Source: Myxococcales bacterium
GTDB lineage: Bacteria; Myxococcota_A; UBA796; GCA-2862545
Direction: 5' to 3'
Assembly (NCBI GenBank): GCA_019634415.1
Contig: JAHQVJ010000179.1
Coordinates: forward strand, 1-64,000
Length of the DNA stretch: 64,000 nt
The notes under the pieces were generated by a model, which saw nothing but the letters and a program-made list of their open reading frames with translations, had not been told where the DNA came from and searched no databases. Shown here piece by piece: positions 57,080 to 64,000 of the stretch. The position numbers were made by a program, and so were the translations under genes. Positions within the stretch are counted from its first letter, which is position 1. The number at the start of each line of letters is the position of its first letter.

Positions 57080-59922
57080 ACGCCATGCTCGCCGTTGCCG
57101 GCAAGGAGCTACGCGCCCTGTTCAAGTCAGCCATCGCGCTGTTGTTCTTGGGTGCCTTCCTCGTCGTCACGCTCTTCGTCTTCTTCTCCTCCGGGAAGTT
57201 CTTCGCTCGCAACCTGGCCGACATCCGGCCGATGTTCCAGTGGCTCCCGCTGCTGCTGATCGCACTGGTCTCCGCCACCACCATGCGGGCATGGGCCGAG
57301 GAGCGCCGAGCCGGCACCCTCGAGGTGCTGCTCACCTTGCCGGTCCGCACCCTGGACCTGGTGCTGGGCAAGTTCCTGGCCGGCATGGGCCTGGTGGTGA
57401 TGGCCCTGGCCTTCACGCTGCCCATCCCCATCACGGTGGCGATGCTCGGCCCGCTGGACTGGGGGCCCGTGGTCGGCGGCTACTTCGCCGCCACGCTGCT
57501 CGCGTCCACCTACATGGCCATCGGCCTGTGCGTGTCGTCGCGAACCGACAACCAAGTGGTGGCCCTGATGGTCACCGTGCTGCTGGGCGGCGTGCTCTAC
57601 ATGGTGGGCACCGACGGCGTGGCAGGGTTCTTCGCCGCCAGCCAGGCAGAGATACTGCGTGGTCTGGGCACGGGCAGTCGCTTCGAGAGCATCGAGCGCG
57701 GCGTGCTGGATCTGCGCGACATCGCCTACTACGGCAGCCTCACCACCTTCTTCTTGGTGCTCAACGGCGTGTTCCTGGAGCGGGAGCGCCTGGATCCGGG
57801 CTCGAAGGCCGGAGCCGCACGGAACCTCACCCTCCTCGGACTCGTGGGGCTCGCGGGCCTCAACGTGGTGTTCCTCAACCTGTGGCTCACCCCCGTGCAC
57901 CGAGCGCGCGTCGATCTGACGGCGGGCAACGACTACAGCGTGTCGTCCGTCACCCAGAACGTGCTGCGCAACCTCGACGAGCCCCTGATCATCCGGGCGC
58001 TCATCAGCGAGCGCACCCATCCCGTGCTCGCTCCCCTGATCCCCCAGATTCGCGACACGCTCGAAGAGTACGAGATCTACGGAGACGGAAACGTCCAGGT
58101 GGTGGTGCAGGATCCCAACACCGACGAGGAAGTCGAGGCCGAGATCAACGAGCAGTACTCGATCCGACCGATTCCCTTCGGTGTGTCGGACCGCCACAGC
58201 CAGGCCGTGGTCAACGCCTACTTCCACCTGCTGCTGACCTATGGCGACCAGTTCCAGGTGCTGTCGTTCCAAGACCTGATCGAGGTCCGCTCCGATCCCG
58301 GCGGCGGCATCGACGTGAAGCTCCGGAACCTGGAGTACGACCTGACCCGCACCATCCGCAAGGTGAGCCAGGACTTCCAGACCATCGACTCCCTGATCGC
58401 CAAGCTGCCCGGGCCGGCCAAGCTCACGGCCTACGTGACCCCGTCGAACCTGCCTCCGGACTTCCTGGAGGCCGCCGAGCGCATGAAGGACGTGGGTGAG
58501 TCCCTGGACGTGCGCGGTGGCGATCAGCTCGTGTTCACCGAGGTGGATCCCTCGTCCGACGAAGCGCTGATGCAGCGCCTGTACGACGACTACGGCATGC
58601 AGCCAGTGGCCGCCGACCTGTTCGCCACCCAGCGCTTCTACATGCACCTGCTCGTGGAGGTGGGCGACCACGCCGAGGCCATCCTGCCGCGCGGCGATCT
58701 GACGGAGGGCGACATCCGGCAAGCCGTGGAGGCCGCGCTGCGCCGCGCGACGCCCGGTCAGCTGCGCAAGATCGCGTTGTTCACCGAGAAACCGATCCAC
58801 ATCCCGAACCCGCAGCTGCCGCCCAACATGCAGCCGCCGCCTCCGCGCCCGGACTACCAGCTGCTGGAGCGCCTGCTGTCGGAGAACTTCGAGGTGGAGC
58901 GCACCATCCTTCAGAACGGAGCGGTGCCACAGGACGTCGACGTGCTCGTGATGGGCAAGGTCGGCCAGATGAACGCCAAGCAGCAGTTCGCCGTCGACCA
59001 GTACCTGATGCGCGGCGGATCCGTGGTGGCGCTGGCCGGGGCCTTCAAGATCGAGGCCGACCAGACCAGCATCCGCACCACGTCGTCGGGGGCGCCCCTG
59101 AACGACCTGCTGAAGACCTGGGGCGTCGAGGTCGAGCAGTCGCTGGTGATGGACCCCAACAACGCGCCCTTCCCGGTGCCGGTGCCGCGACGCATTCCGA
59201 ACGGGCCCACCATCCAGACCATCGAGCTCGTCCCCTACCCCTTCTTTCCCGAGGTCCGCAGCTCCGGCCTGAACCGGGAGCACCCCGCCATGGCGGGGAT
59301 CTCGTCGCTGGTGTTCGCCTGGTCGAGCCCGGTGAACACACCCGACGAGCTCGAGGATCGACAGATCGACTGGCTCGCGCGCTCCACCGGTGAGGCCTGG
59401 CTGAAGCCCGGCGGGGGCATCGAGCAGGACCGGGTGGAGGGTGGCATCCCGATCTGGTCCGAGGGCACCGATCGCGCCTCCGAGGTGTTGGCCGTGGCCG
59501 TCACCGGCCGCTTCCCGAGCAACTTCGCCGACAAGCCCAATCCCGTCGCCGAAGACGGCGAGGACGCACCCGATCCGCTGAAGGCCAGCGTGGCCGACGG
59601 TCGTCTGGTGGTGCTGGGCAGCTCGGAGCTGGGATCCGACATCATGCTGCAGCTCGCCTCGCAGGCATCGGCGGAGTCCCATGCCGGAAGCGTGCAGCTG
59701 CTGCAGAACCTGATCGACTGGAGTGTCGAGGACACGGATCTGCTCACGATCCGGACCGCAGGCGCGTTCGCCCGGACCCTCGTGCCCATCAGCGACGACG
59801 AGGCCACCTGGGTGGAGCGCCGCACCTGGGTCATCGTCCTCCTCTTGCCCTTCCTCTTCCTCGTGGTGATCCCGCGCCTGACCGGCTCGCGGGAGACCGT
59901 GCCCACGGAGCAAGCCGCATGA
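57076..59922 (+). CDS. Fused GldF-like permease and GldG-like protein
   Basis: This 948-residue protein joins two normally separate parts. Residues 1-235 form an ABC-2 permease with six helices (LFLGAFLVVTLFVFFSSGKF, EERRAGTLEVLLTLPVRTLD is the family block). Residues about 255-948 are GldG-like: one helix, VDLTAGNDYSVSSVTQNVLR (the DLTxxxxYSLS signature), a long extracytoplasmic ABC-type-uncharacterised domain and a C-terminal helix (IVLLLPFLFLVVIPRL). GldF and GldG are separate proteins in Bacteroidota. It overlaps gldA-like and DUF4340 genes by 4 bases each, so the three form one unit. Confidence 0.9.
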   Translation: MNAMLAVAGKELRALFKSAIALLFLGAFLVVTLFVFFSSGKFFARNLADIRPMFQWLPLLLIALVSATTMRAWAEERRAGTLEVLLTLPVRTLDLVLGKFLAGMGLVVMALAFTLPIPITVAMLGPLDWGPVVGGYFAATLLASTYMAIGLCVSSRTDNQVVALMVTVLLGGVLYMVGTDGVAGFFAASQAEILRGLGTGSRFESIERGVLDLRDIAYYGSLTTFFLVLNGVFLERERLDPGSKAGAARNLTLLGLVGLAGLNVVFLNLWLTPVHRARVDLTAGNDYSVSSVTQNVLRNLDEPLIIRALISERTHPVLAPLIPQIRDTLEEYEIYGDGNVQVVVQDPNTDEEVEAEINEQYSIRPIPFGVSDRHSQAVVNAYFHLLLTYGDQFQVLSFQDLIEVRSDPGGGIDVKLRNLEYDLTRTIRKVSQDFQTIDSLIAKLPGPAKLTAYVTPSNLPPDFLEAAERMKDVGESLDVRGGDQLVFTEVDPSSDEALMQRLYDDYGMQPVAADLFATQRFYMHLLVEVGDHAEAILPRGDLTEGDIRQAVEAALRRATPGQLRKIALFTEKPIHIPNPQLPPNMQPPPPRPDYQLLERLLSENFEVERTILQNGAVPQDVDVLVMGKVGQMNAKQQFAVDQYLMRGGSVVALAGAFKIEADQTSIRTTSSGAPLNDLLKTWGVEVEQSLVMDPNNAPFPVPVPRRIPNGPTIQTIELVPYPFFPEVRSSGLNREHPAMAGISSLVFAWSSPVNTPDELEDRQIDWLARSTGEAWLKPGGGIEQDRVEGGIPIWSEGTDRASEVLAVAVTGRFPSNFADKPNPVAEDGEDAPDPLKASVADGRLVVLGSSELGSDIMLQLASQASAESHAGSVQLLQNLIDWSVEDTDLLTIRTAGAFARTLVPISDDEATWVERRTWVIVLLLPFLFLVVIPRLTGSRETVPTEQAA

Positions 59923-60884
59923 CGACGGAAGCCATCAACCGTGCCCTCGCGATCACCCTCGGAGTTCAGGCGCTGTTCGCTACCATCGCCTGGTGGCCCA
60001 GCGCTAGCGGGCCCGCCGATGCGGTGGACCTGATCGAGGTAGACGCCGCCGAGCTGTCGCAGATCACCATCCACAGCCGGATCCTCCAGGGAGAGGTACC
60101 CGACGATCCGTTGGTGCTGAAGCGCGACGGAGACTCCTGGATCATCCCCTCGAGCTTCGACTACCCGGCGTCCCAGGCCAACCTCGATCCGCTGTTCGAG
60201 GCCCTCGACAAGCTCGTGGTGCGGCGCCCCATCGCCACCCAGGCCTACAACCACACGGCCATGGACGTGCACGAGAACGAGCGCAGCCGCAAGCTGGACC
60301 TGGTGATGCCCGACGGCGACACCATCAGCCTGTACGTGGGCTCGGCCGAGGGCAACGCCGCCCATGTGCGGCTGGCCGACGACGACGACGTGTATCGGGT
60401 CCGTGGCGTGAACCCGTCGTCGATCCCCGATCGCGCCACTCGCTACTTCGATCGCGACTTCCAGAAGATGAACTCGAAGGACGTCACCTCGGTGACGGTG
60501 CAGCGGCCGGGCCAGCCGCCGATCACCTTCCAGCGTGCGGAGGAGATCTGGACGATGCCCGGTCGCACGCCGCCTGGAAAGATCCTCAACCAGCCTGGCG
60601 CAGACGCCTTCGTTCAGAGCGTGGTGAACCTGCGCATGATGGAGCCCCACGGCACCCAGGTCACCCCCGAGATGGGCTTCGACACAGGCGTCGTGGTCAC
60701 GTGGGAGGCGAGTGTGGACGGCGCCCCGACCAGCGGCGAGTACCGCGTGGGATCGGAGATCCCGAACGAGAACGGCCGGGTGTATCTGCGCACGAACCAG
60801 CAGCCCTGGGTGTTCGAGGCCCTCTCGTCGCAGCTGCAGCACGCCCTGGAGCGTGGCGTAGACGACCTGTTCGATGACGCCTAG
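59919..60884 (+). CDS. DUF4340 protein
   Basis: This 321-residue protein has one N-terminal helix (ALAITLGVQALFATIAWW). A repeated beta-rich DUF4340 region follows (LVLKRDGDSWIIPSSFDYPA, LDLVMPDGDTISLYVGSAEG, VYRVRGVNPSSI). DUF4340 genes regularly follow gldG-like genes, so it is probably the extracytoplasmic partner of the transporter. It overlaps the previous gene by 4 bases and the next by 11. Confidence 0.9.
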   Translation: MTTEAINRALAITLGVQALFATIAWWPSASGPADAVDLIEVDAAELSQITIHSRILQGEVPDDPLVLKRDGDSWIIPSSFDYPASQANLDPLFEALDKLVVRRPIATQAYNHTAMDVHENERSRKLDLVMPDGDTISLYVGSAEGNAAHVRLADDDDVYRVRGVNPSSIPDRATRYFDRDFQKMNSKDVTSVTVQRPGQPPITFQRAEEIWTMPGRTPPGKILNQPGADAFVQSVVNLRMMEPHGTQVTPEMGFDTGVVVTWEASVDGAPTSGEYRVGSEIPNENGRVYLRTNQQPWVFEALSSQLQHALERGVDDLFDDA

Positions 60885-61266
60885 CGACCGGTGGGTCGCA
60901 GGTGGCTGCCACTGCGGTGCCGTGCGCTTTCGCGTGCAGGTGCCGCGGTGGACCGCTGTAGCGTGCAACTGCTCGATCTGTACGAAGAAGGGCTTCCTGC
61001 ACCTGTTCGTCGGCGCCGATGGGCTGCAGGTCGAGCAAGGCCGCGACACACTCACGGAGTACCGGTTCGGCTCGGGCACTGCGCAGCACTGGTTCTGCCC
61101 GACCTGTGGCGTGCATCCGTTCTACGTGCCGCGCTCGCACCCCGACGGCTTCTCCGTCAACGTGAACGCCCTGGACGACGCCTTGGTGCGCGAGCGGTTC
61201 ACCATCGAGCCCTTCGACGGGCGCAACTGGGAAGCCAACATCGCTGGGCTGCGCGACCCGCAGTAG
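60874..61266 (+). CDS. GFA/CENP-V-fold zinc protein
   Basis: This 130-residue protein has the glutathione-dependent formaldehyde-activating (GFA) fold: GGCHCGAVRFRV, VACNCSICTKKGFLHLFV, FGSGTAQHWFCPTCGVHPFY. The CxC, CxxC and CxxC ligands for two zinc ions are all present. Most GFA-fold proteins are not proven formaldehyde enzymes. Its start lies inside the DUF4340 gene, so it may be the tail of that operon by position only. Confidence 0.92.
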   Translation: MTPSDRWVAGGCHCGAVRFRVQVPRWTAVACNCSICTKKGFLHLFVGADGLQVEQGRDTLTEYRFGSGTAQHWFCPTCGVHPFYVPRSHPDGFSVNVNALDDALVRERFTIEPFDGRNWEANIAGLRDPQ

Positions 61267-61275
61267 CGTCGGCAG

Positions 61276-62202
61276 CTACAGCAGGATGCCCCGGTTCGGC
61301 GTGACGTCGGGGCGCAGATCCTTCTCGCCCAGGACGGTGCGCAGATCGTTCTCGATCATGCGCGACAGCTGCGACAGCGGCAGATCGTTGGGATCTTCCT
61401 CGAAGGGGTTCTCGATCTGTGAGCCCACGGCGTCCAGACCCAGGAACGCAAACGCGATGATCATGACGGCCAGCGGGGCCAAGTTGTCGATGGATCCGAG
61501 CATGCCCAAGGGCAGGAACAGCACGTACAGCGCCACGATGCGATGGGTGAGCTCGGTGTAGGACAGCGGCACCGGCGTGTTCTTGATGCGCTCGCACGCC
61601 CCCTGGATCGTGGTGATCTCGGTGAGGGATTCCTCGAGGATCGGCAGATGGAACACGTCGATCCAGCCGCGATCGAGGGCGGATCGGTGTCGCTGGCCCA
61701 TGAGATGGAGCAACGCCGTGGGCTTGCTGCGCTCGTCGGCGATGGCCTGTCGCTCGGCCGCCGCGAGGAACATGCCGAGTTCCTCCCAGCGGGGCTGCTC
61801 GCGGAGGTGCAGCCGCAGCGCGTGCACGTAGGCGATCATGCGGTACACCAGGGCCCGCTGGAACACGCGCACCTCGGGATCGTCACCGCCCACCAGCGTG
61901 AGCACCTGCCGCGAGTAGCTGCGGGACACGTTCACCAGCCGCCCCCAGAGGATCCGTCCCTCCCACCAGCGCTGGTAGCAGGCGTTGTTTCGGAACCCGA
62001 GGAAGATCGACAGCGCGATCCCCAGGATGGTGAAGGGAGCGGTGGACAGCTCCATCCACACCAGATCGAACTGGTCGTGGGCCCAGGTCAGCGCGACGGA
62101 CAGAGCGAAGGTCAGCAGCAGCAGGGGCCAGATCCTGGAGAGCGCACTGCCGCGCCACTTGAAGAGCAAGGTGGGAAACTCTCGCTTGGGCCGGGTCAGC
62201 AT
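61276..62202 (-). CDS. Bestrophin-like (RFP-TM/UPF0187) chloride-channel-family protein
   Basis: This 308-residue membrane protein matches bacterial bestrophins: FPTLLFKWRGSALSRIWPLL, the pore helix region PFTILGIALSIFLGFRNNAC, YQRWWEGRILWGRLVNVSRS, and later PLSYTELTHRIVALYVLFLP, LAPLAVMIIAFAFLGLDAVG and QIENPFEEDPNDLPL. The last block is the Ca-clasp-like region of the family. The ATG at 62202 has GGAGGAG upstream and is better than the ATG at 62238. Bacterial homologs conduct cations or anions. It is divergent from the Kir gene. Confidence 0.93.
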   Translation of the reverse strand: MLTRPKREFPTLLFKWRGSALSRIWPLLLLTFALSVALTWAHDQFDLVWMELSTAPFTILGIALSIFLGFRNNACYQRWWEGRILWGRLVNVSRSYSRQVLTLVGGDDPEVRVFQRALVYRMIAYVHALRLHLREQPRWEELGMFLAAAERQAIADERSKPTALLHLMGQRHRSALDRGWIDVFHLPILEESLTEITTIQGACERIKNTPVPLSYTELTHRIVALYVLFLPLGMLGSIDNLAPLAVMIIAFAFLGLDAVGSQIENPFEEDPNDLPLSQLSRMIENDLRTVLGEKDLRPDVTPNRGILL

Positions 62203-62253
62203 GCGCTCTCCTCCGCTTGCCGGAACGTGCGACGGCACGGTATTCGCCTTCGC

Positions 62254-63135
62254 GTGAGCGAACCACCCAAGACGTCGTCATCCACCATCCGCGCAGGTGA
62301 GCTGCAGTTCCGCCGTGTCGGCATCCGATCCGTCGATCTGTCGGACCTGTACCACCTCGTCCTGCGGTCCAGCTGGATGGCCTTCTTCGGCGTGATGGTG
62401 CTGGCCTACGCCGTGGTCAACCTGTTCTTCGCGGGACTGTACCTGGCCGGAGGCGACTGCATCAACGCCGCCGTCCCTGGCTCCTTCGTGGAGGCCTTCA
62501 GCTTCAGCGTGCAGACGCTGTCCACCATCGGCTACGGCACCCTCTCCCCCACCACCCCCTGGGCCCACGCCGTCATGGTGGTGGAGAGCTTCGTGGGCCT
62601 CATCGGCGTCGCCATCGCCACCGGGCTGTGCTTCGCCAAGTTCTCCCGGCCCCAAGCGCGGGTCGCCTTCTCCGACGTCGCGGTGGTCAGCATGCGTTCG
62701 GGTCGGCCGTGTCTGTCCTTCCGCATGGCCAACGAGCGCGCCAGTCGCATCATCGACGCGCACCTGCAGGTGTACGTGCTGCTCGACGAGCAGACACCGG
62801 AGGGAGAGCGCATGCGGCGCTTCCATCCCATCACCCTGGAGCGGGATCGGTCGCCCATGTTCACCCTCAGCTGGACGGTCCTGCACTTCATGGACGCGGA
62901 CAGCCCACTGGCGGGCATGACCGCACACAACATCGAAGAGCACATGGTCTCCTTGGTGGTCATCCTCACCGGGGTCGAGGCGGCGTTCGTCCAGAACGTG
63001 CACGCGCAGCACTTCTACGTGCCCGACGACATCCGCTTCGGGATGCGGTTCGCCGACATCCTGGAGGAGCAAGACGGCCTGCTGATCGTGCACCACGAGC
63101 GACTGCACGACACGATCCCCGATCCCCACGGGTGA
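62254..63135 (+). CDS. Inward-rectifier (KirBac-type) potassium channel
   Basis: This 293-residue protein has two membrane helices around the pore loop QTLSTIGYGTLSPTTP (selectivity filter TIGYG). A cytoplasmic immunoglobulin-like C-terminal domain follows: RPCLSFRMANERASRIIDAH, LERDRSPMFTLSWTVLHFMD and QNVHAQHFYVPDDIRFGMRF. This is the KirBac arrangement. The GTG at 62254 gives a short charged N-terminus. It is divergent from the bestrophin-like gene, so the two channels may share a 51-base promoter region. Confidence 0.93.
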   Translation: MSEPPKTSSSTIRAGELQFRRVGIRSVDLSDLYHLVLRSSWMAFFGVMVLAYAVVNLFFAGLYLAGGDCINAAVPGSFVEAFSFSVQTLSTIGYGTLSPTTPWAHAVMVVESFVGLIGVAIATGLCFAKFSRPQARVAFSDVAVVSMRSGRPCLSFRMANERASRIIDAHLQVYVLLDEQTPEGERMRRFHPITLERDRSPMFTLSWTVLHFMDADSPLAGMTAHNIEEHMVSLVVILTGVEAAFVQNVHAQHFYVPDDIRFGMRFADILEEQDGLLIVHHERLHDTIPDPHG

Positions 63136-63158
63136 GCCGGCCGGTTACAGGCGGCCGC

Positions 63159-63710
63159 ATGAGCAGCGCACCCACCGAACCAGACCTCCTGGCCGCCATC
63201 GAGGCGCTCAATCAGCGCTTGGATCGCCTGGAGTCGAAGCTCGATCAGGTCGCCCTCCCCGGGCTCGTCGAGCGCATGGACAAGTTCGAAGCGATGGTCG
63301 AGACCCTCGGCACCTTCAGTCAGCGCCTCCCGGTGCTGTCGGAGGCCGCGGGGCACACCGCCAGCTGGGCCTGGGATCAGGCCAAGGCCAACGGCGTGGA
63401 CCCGATCGCAGCGGGTCAACAGGCCGCACAGCTGGCCCTGGCGGCGGCACAGCCCGAGTCCATGGCCATCGCACAGCGCCTGCTGGCCAAGCGCGACACG
63501 CTCGTGGCCGTGCTCGATGTGCTCGACGAGTTCGACGACGAGGATCTCACGGAGACGGCCACGGCGATCGCGGCCACCCGCCGGAGCCCAGCACCCCAGG
63601 TGGGTCTGTTCGGCGCCCTGATGCGCATGGGGGACCCCGATGTGCAGCGCGCGGTGGGCTTCAGCCTGGAGCTGGCCCGTCGCATCGGGCGTATCGTGGG
63701 CAAGGCCTAG
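63159..63710 (+). CDS. Small helical protein, possibly DUF1641-like
   Basis: This 183-residue protein is mainly helical, with a heptad-like start (IEALNQRLDRLESKLDQVAL) and the segment MVETLGTFSQRLPVLSEAAG. A C-terminal helix bundle follows (VGLFGALMRMGDPDVQRAVG, FSLELARRIGRIV). The pattern recalls DUF1641 proteins, with no known function; the match is not certain. It follows the Kir gene by 23 bases on the same strand and ends 3 bases from the overlapping partial gene's stop. Confidence 0.65.
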   Translation: MSSAPTEPDLLAAIEALNQRLDRLESKLDQVALPGLVERMDKFEAMVETLGTFSQRLPVLSEAAGHTASWAWDQAKANGVDPIAAGQQAAQLALAAAQPESMAIAQRLLAKRDTLVAVLDVLDEFDDEDLTETATAIAATRRSPAPQVGLFGALMRMGDPDVQRAVGFSLELARRIGRIVGKA

Positions 63711-64000
63711 CACGACTTCGTCGCGATGCGTGGCAGCATGCGCGCCAGCAGCCACTGCTCGGTGTCCACCTTCGAGGCCTCACGTCGGATCGCCCGCTGC
63801 AACACCTGCAGATGGGGCGTGGCGTCGTCTGGGAAGTCCTCCAGCCGTCGAATCGCACCCCCGTCGCCGAAGGCCGCCAACACCGCCGCCGCCTCCACCT
63901 CCGCCATGAGCACCCCCGAGCCGCGCACCCCCACATCCGCCGCTCGGGCAGCCGCACACCCCTCCTCCACGCGTCCGGCCACACCGAGCACCAGCGCTCG
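63707..64000 (-). CDS. Partial gene cut by the window edge
   Basis: The minus-strand frame is open from the right edge to the stop at 63707. It gives 97 C-terminal residues such as RALVLGVAGRVEEGCAAARA, LAAFGDGGAIRRLEDFPDDA and TEQWLLARMLPRIATKSC. The true start lies outside the window. Family unknown; the composition is Ala-rich and helical. Its stop overlaps the previous gene's stop by 4 bases. Confidence 0.5.
   Translation of the reverse strand, partial: RALVLGVAGRVEEGCAAARAADVGVRGSGVLMAEVEAAAVLAAFGDGGAIRRLEDFPDDATPHLQVLQRAIRREASKVDTEQWLLARMLPRIATKSC

Noticed and set aside
1..64000. tRNA, rRNA, insertion sequences, integrase or attachment sites
   Set aside because: None were seen on either strand. 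The decayed fragments (11.8-12.3, 22.8-23.1 and 41.9 kb) have no transposase or flanking repeats visible.

Overview
The window is GC-rich, almost fully coding DNA. It looks like a chromosomal segment of a Myxococcota-type bacterium (formerly Deltaproteobacteria). The evidence is two proteins ending in MYXO-CTERM-like sorting tails (16092-17804 and 52136-53398), many lipoproteins with Thr/Pro/Asp-rich spacers behind the lipobox, a eukaryotic-like Ser/Thr kinase, a caspase-like protease, FG-GAP repeats, an ArsR-methyltransferase fusion and a sigma-54 activator. The exact lineage cannot be fixed from sequence alone. I saw no rRNA, tRNA, CRISPR array, phage or intact transposon. Several decayed gene fragments show local turnover.

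Layout. 1-5.3 kb: a secreted unknown, an amidohydrolase-like lipoprotein, and a CGNR regulator divergent from a VOC protein/flavin-type oxidase pair, with a palindrome between them. 5.3-10.9 kb: a same-strand run of caspase-like protease, beta-helix lipoprotein, TPM-domain protein and membrane Ser/Thr kinase. 10.9-18.8 kb: a phosphoesterase lipoprotein, AraC and PhoX relics, a FlgO/CsgG-like protein, a PEBP lipoprotein, an FG-GAP surface protein and a hydrolase. 18.8-23 kb: a three-gene TPR/coiled-coil/TerB-like operon and a VWA lipoprotein. 23-25 kb: a coupled EAD1-like trypsin plus FGE-domain pair, a candidate conflict system. 25.2-27.5 kb: proBA. 27.5-34 kb: hydrolases, a TetR gene, a lysyl-phosphatidylglycerol synthase-like protein and a cPLA2/patatin-like protein. 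34-37.4 kb: oxyR and an unusual lipoprotein KatG. 37.4-42 kb: an arylsulfotransferase-like lipoprotein, DoxX, a LysR gene, and a MarR gene with an iodothyronine-deiodinase-like protein. 42-47.3 kb: an ABC-F ATPase, a possible metallopeptidase, a leucine-rich protein, thioredoxin and an iodotyrosine-deiodinase-like nitroreductase.

47.3-52.1 kb is a five-gene run behind a near-perfect sigma-54 promoter: MBL hydrolase, sigma-54 activator, ArsR-methyltransferase, a QueF-like protein without the catalytic Cys, and a second MBL hydrolase. The activator sits in the operon it probably controls. 52.1-56 kb holds a MYXO-CTERM trypsin, mqnC (futalosine menaquinone pathway), and a cobalamin riboswitch in front of two uncharacterised lipoprotein genes. 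56.1-60.9 kb encodes a Gld-type ABC system in which the permease and GldG-like parts are fused, followed by a DUF4340 protein. The right end has a GFA-fold protein, divergent bestrophin-like and Kir-type channels, a small unknown, and a gene cut by the window edge.

All functional calls come from reading motifs by eye. No database search was run.
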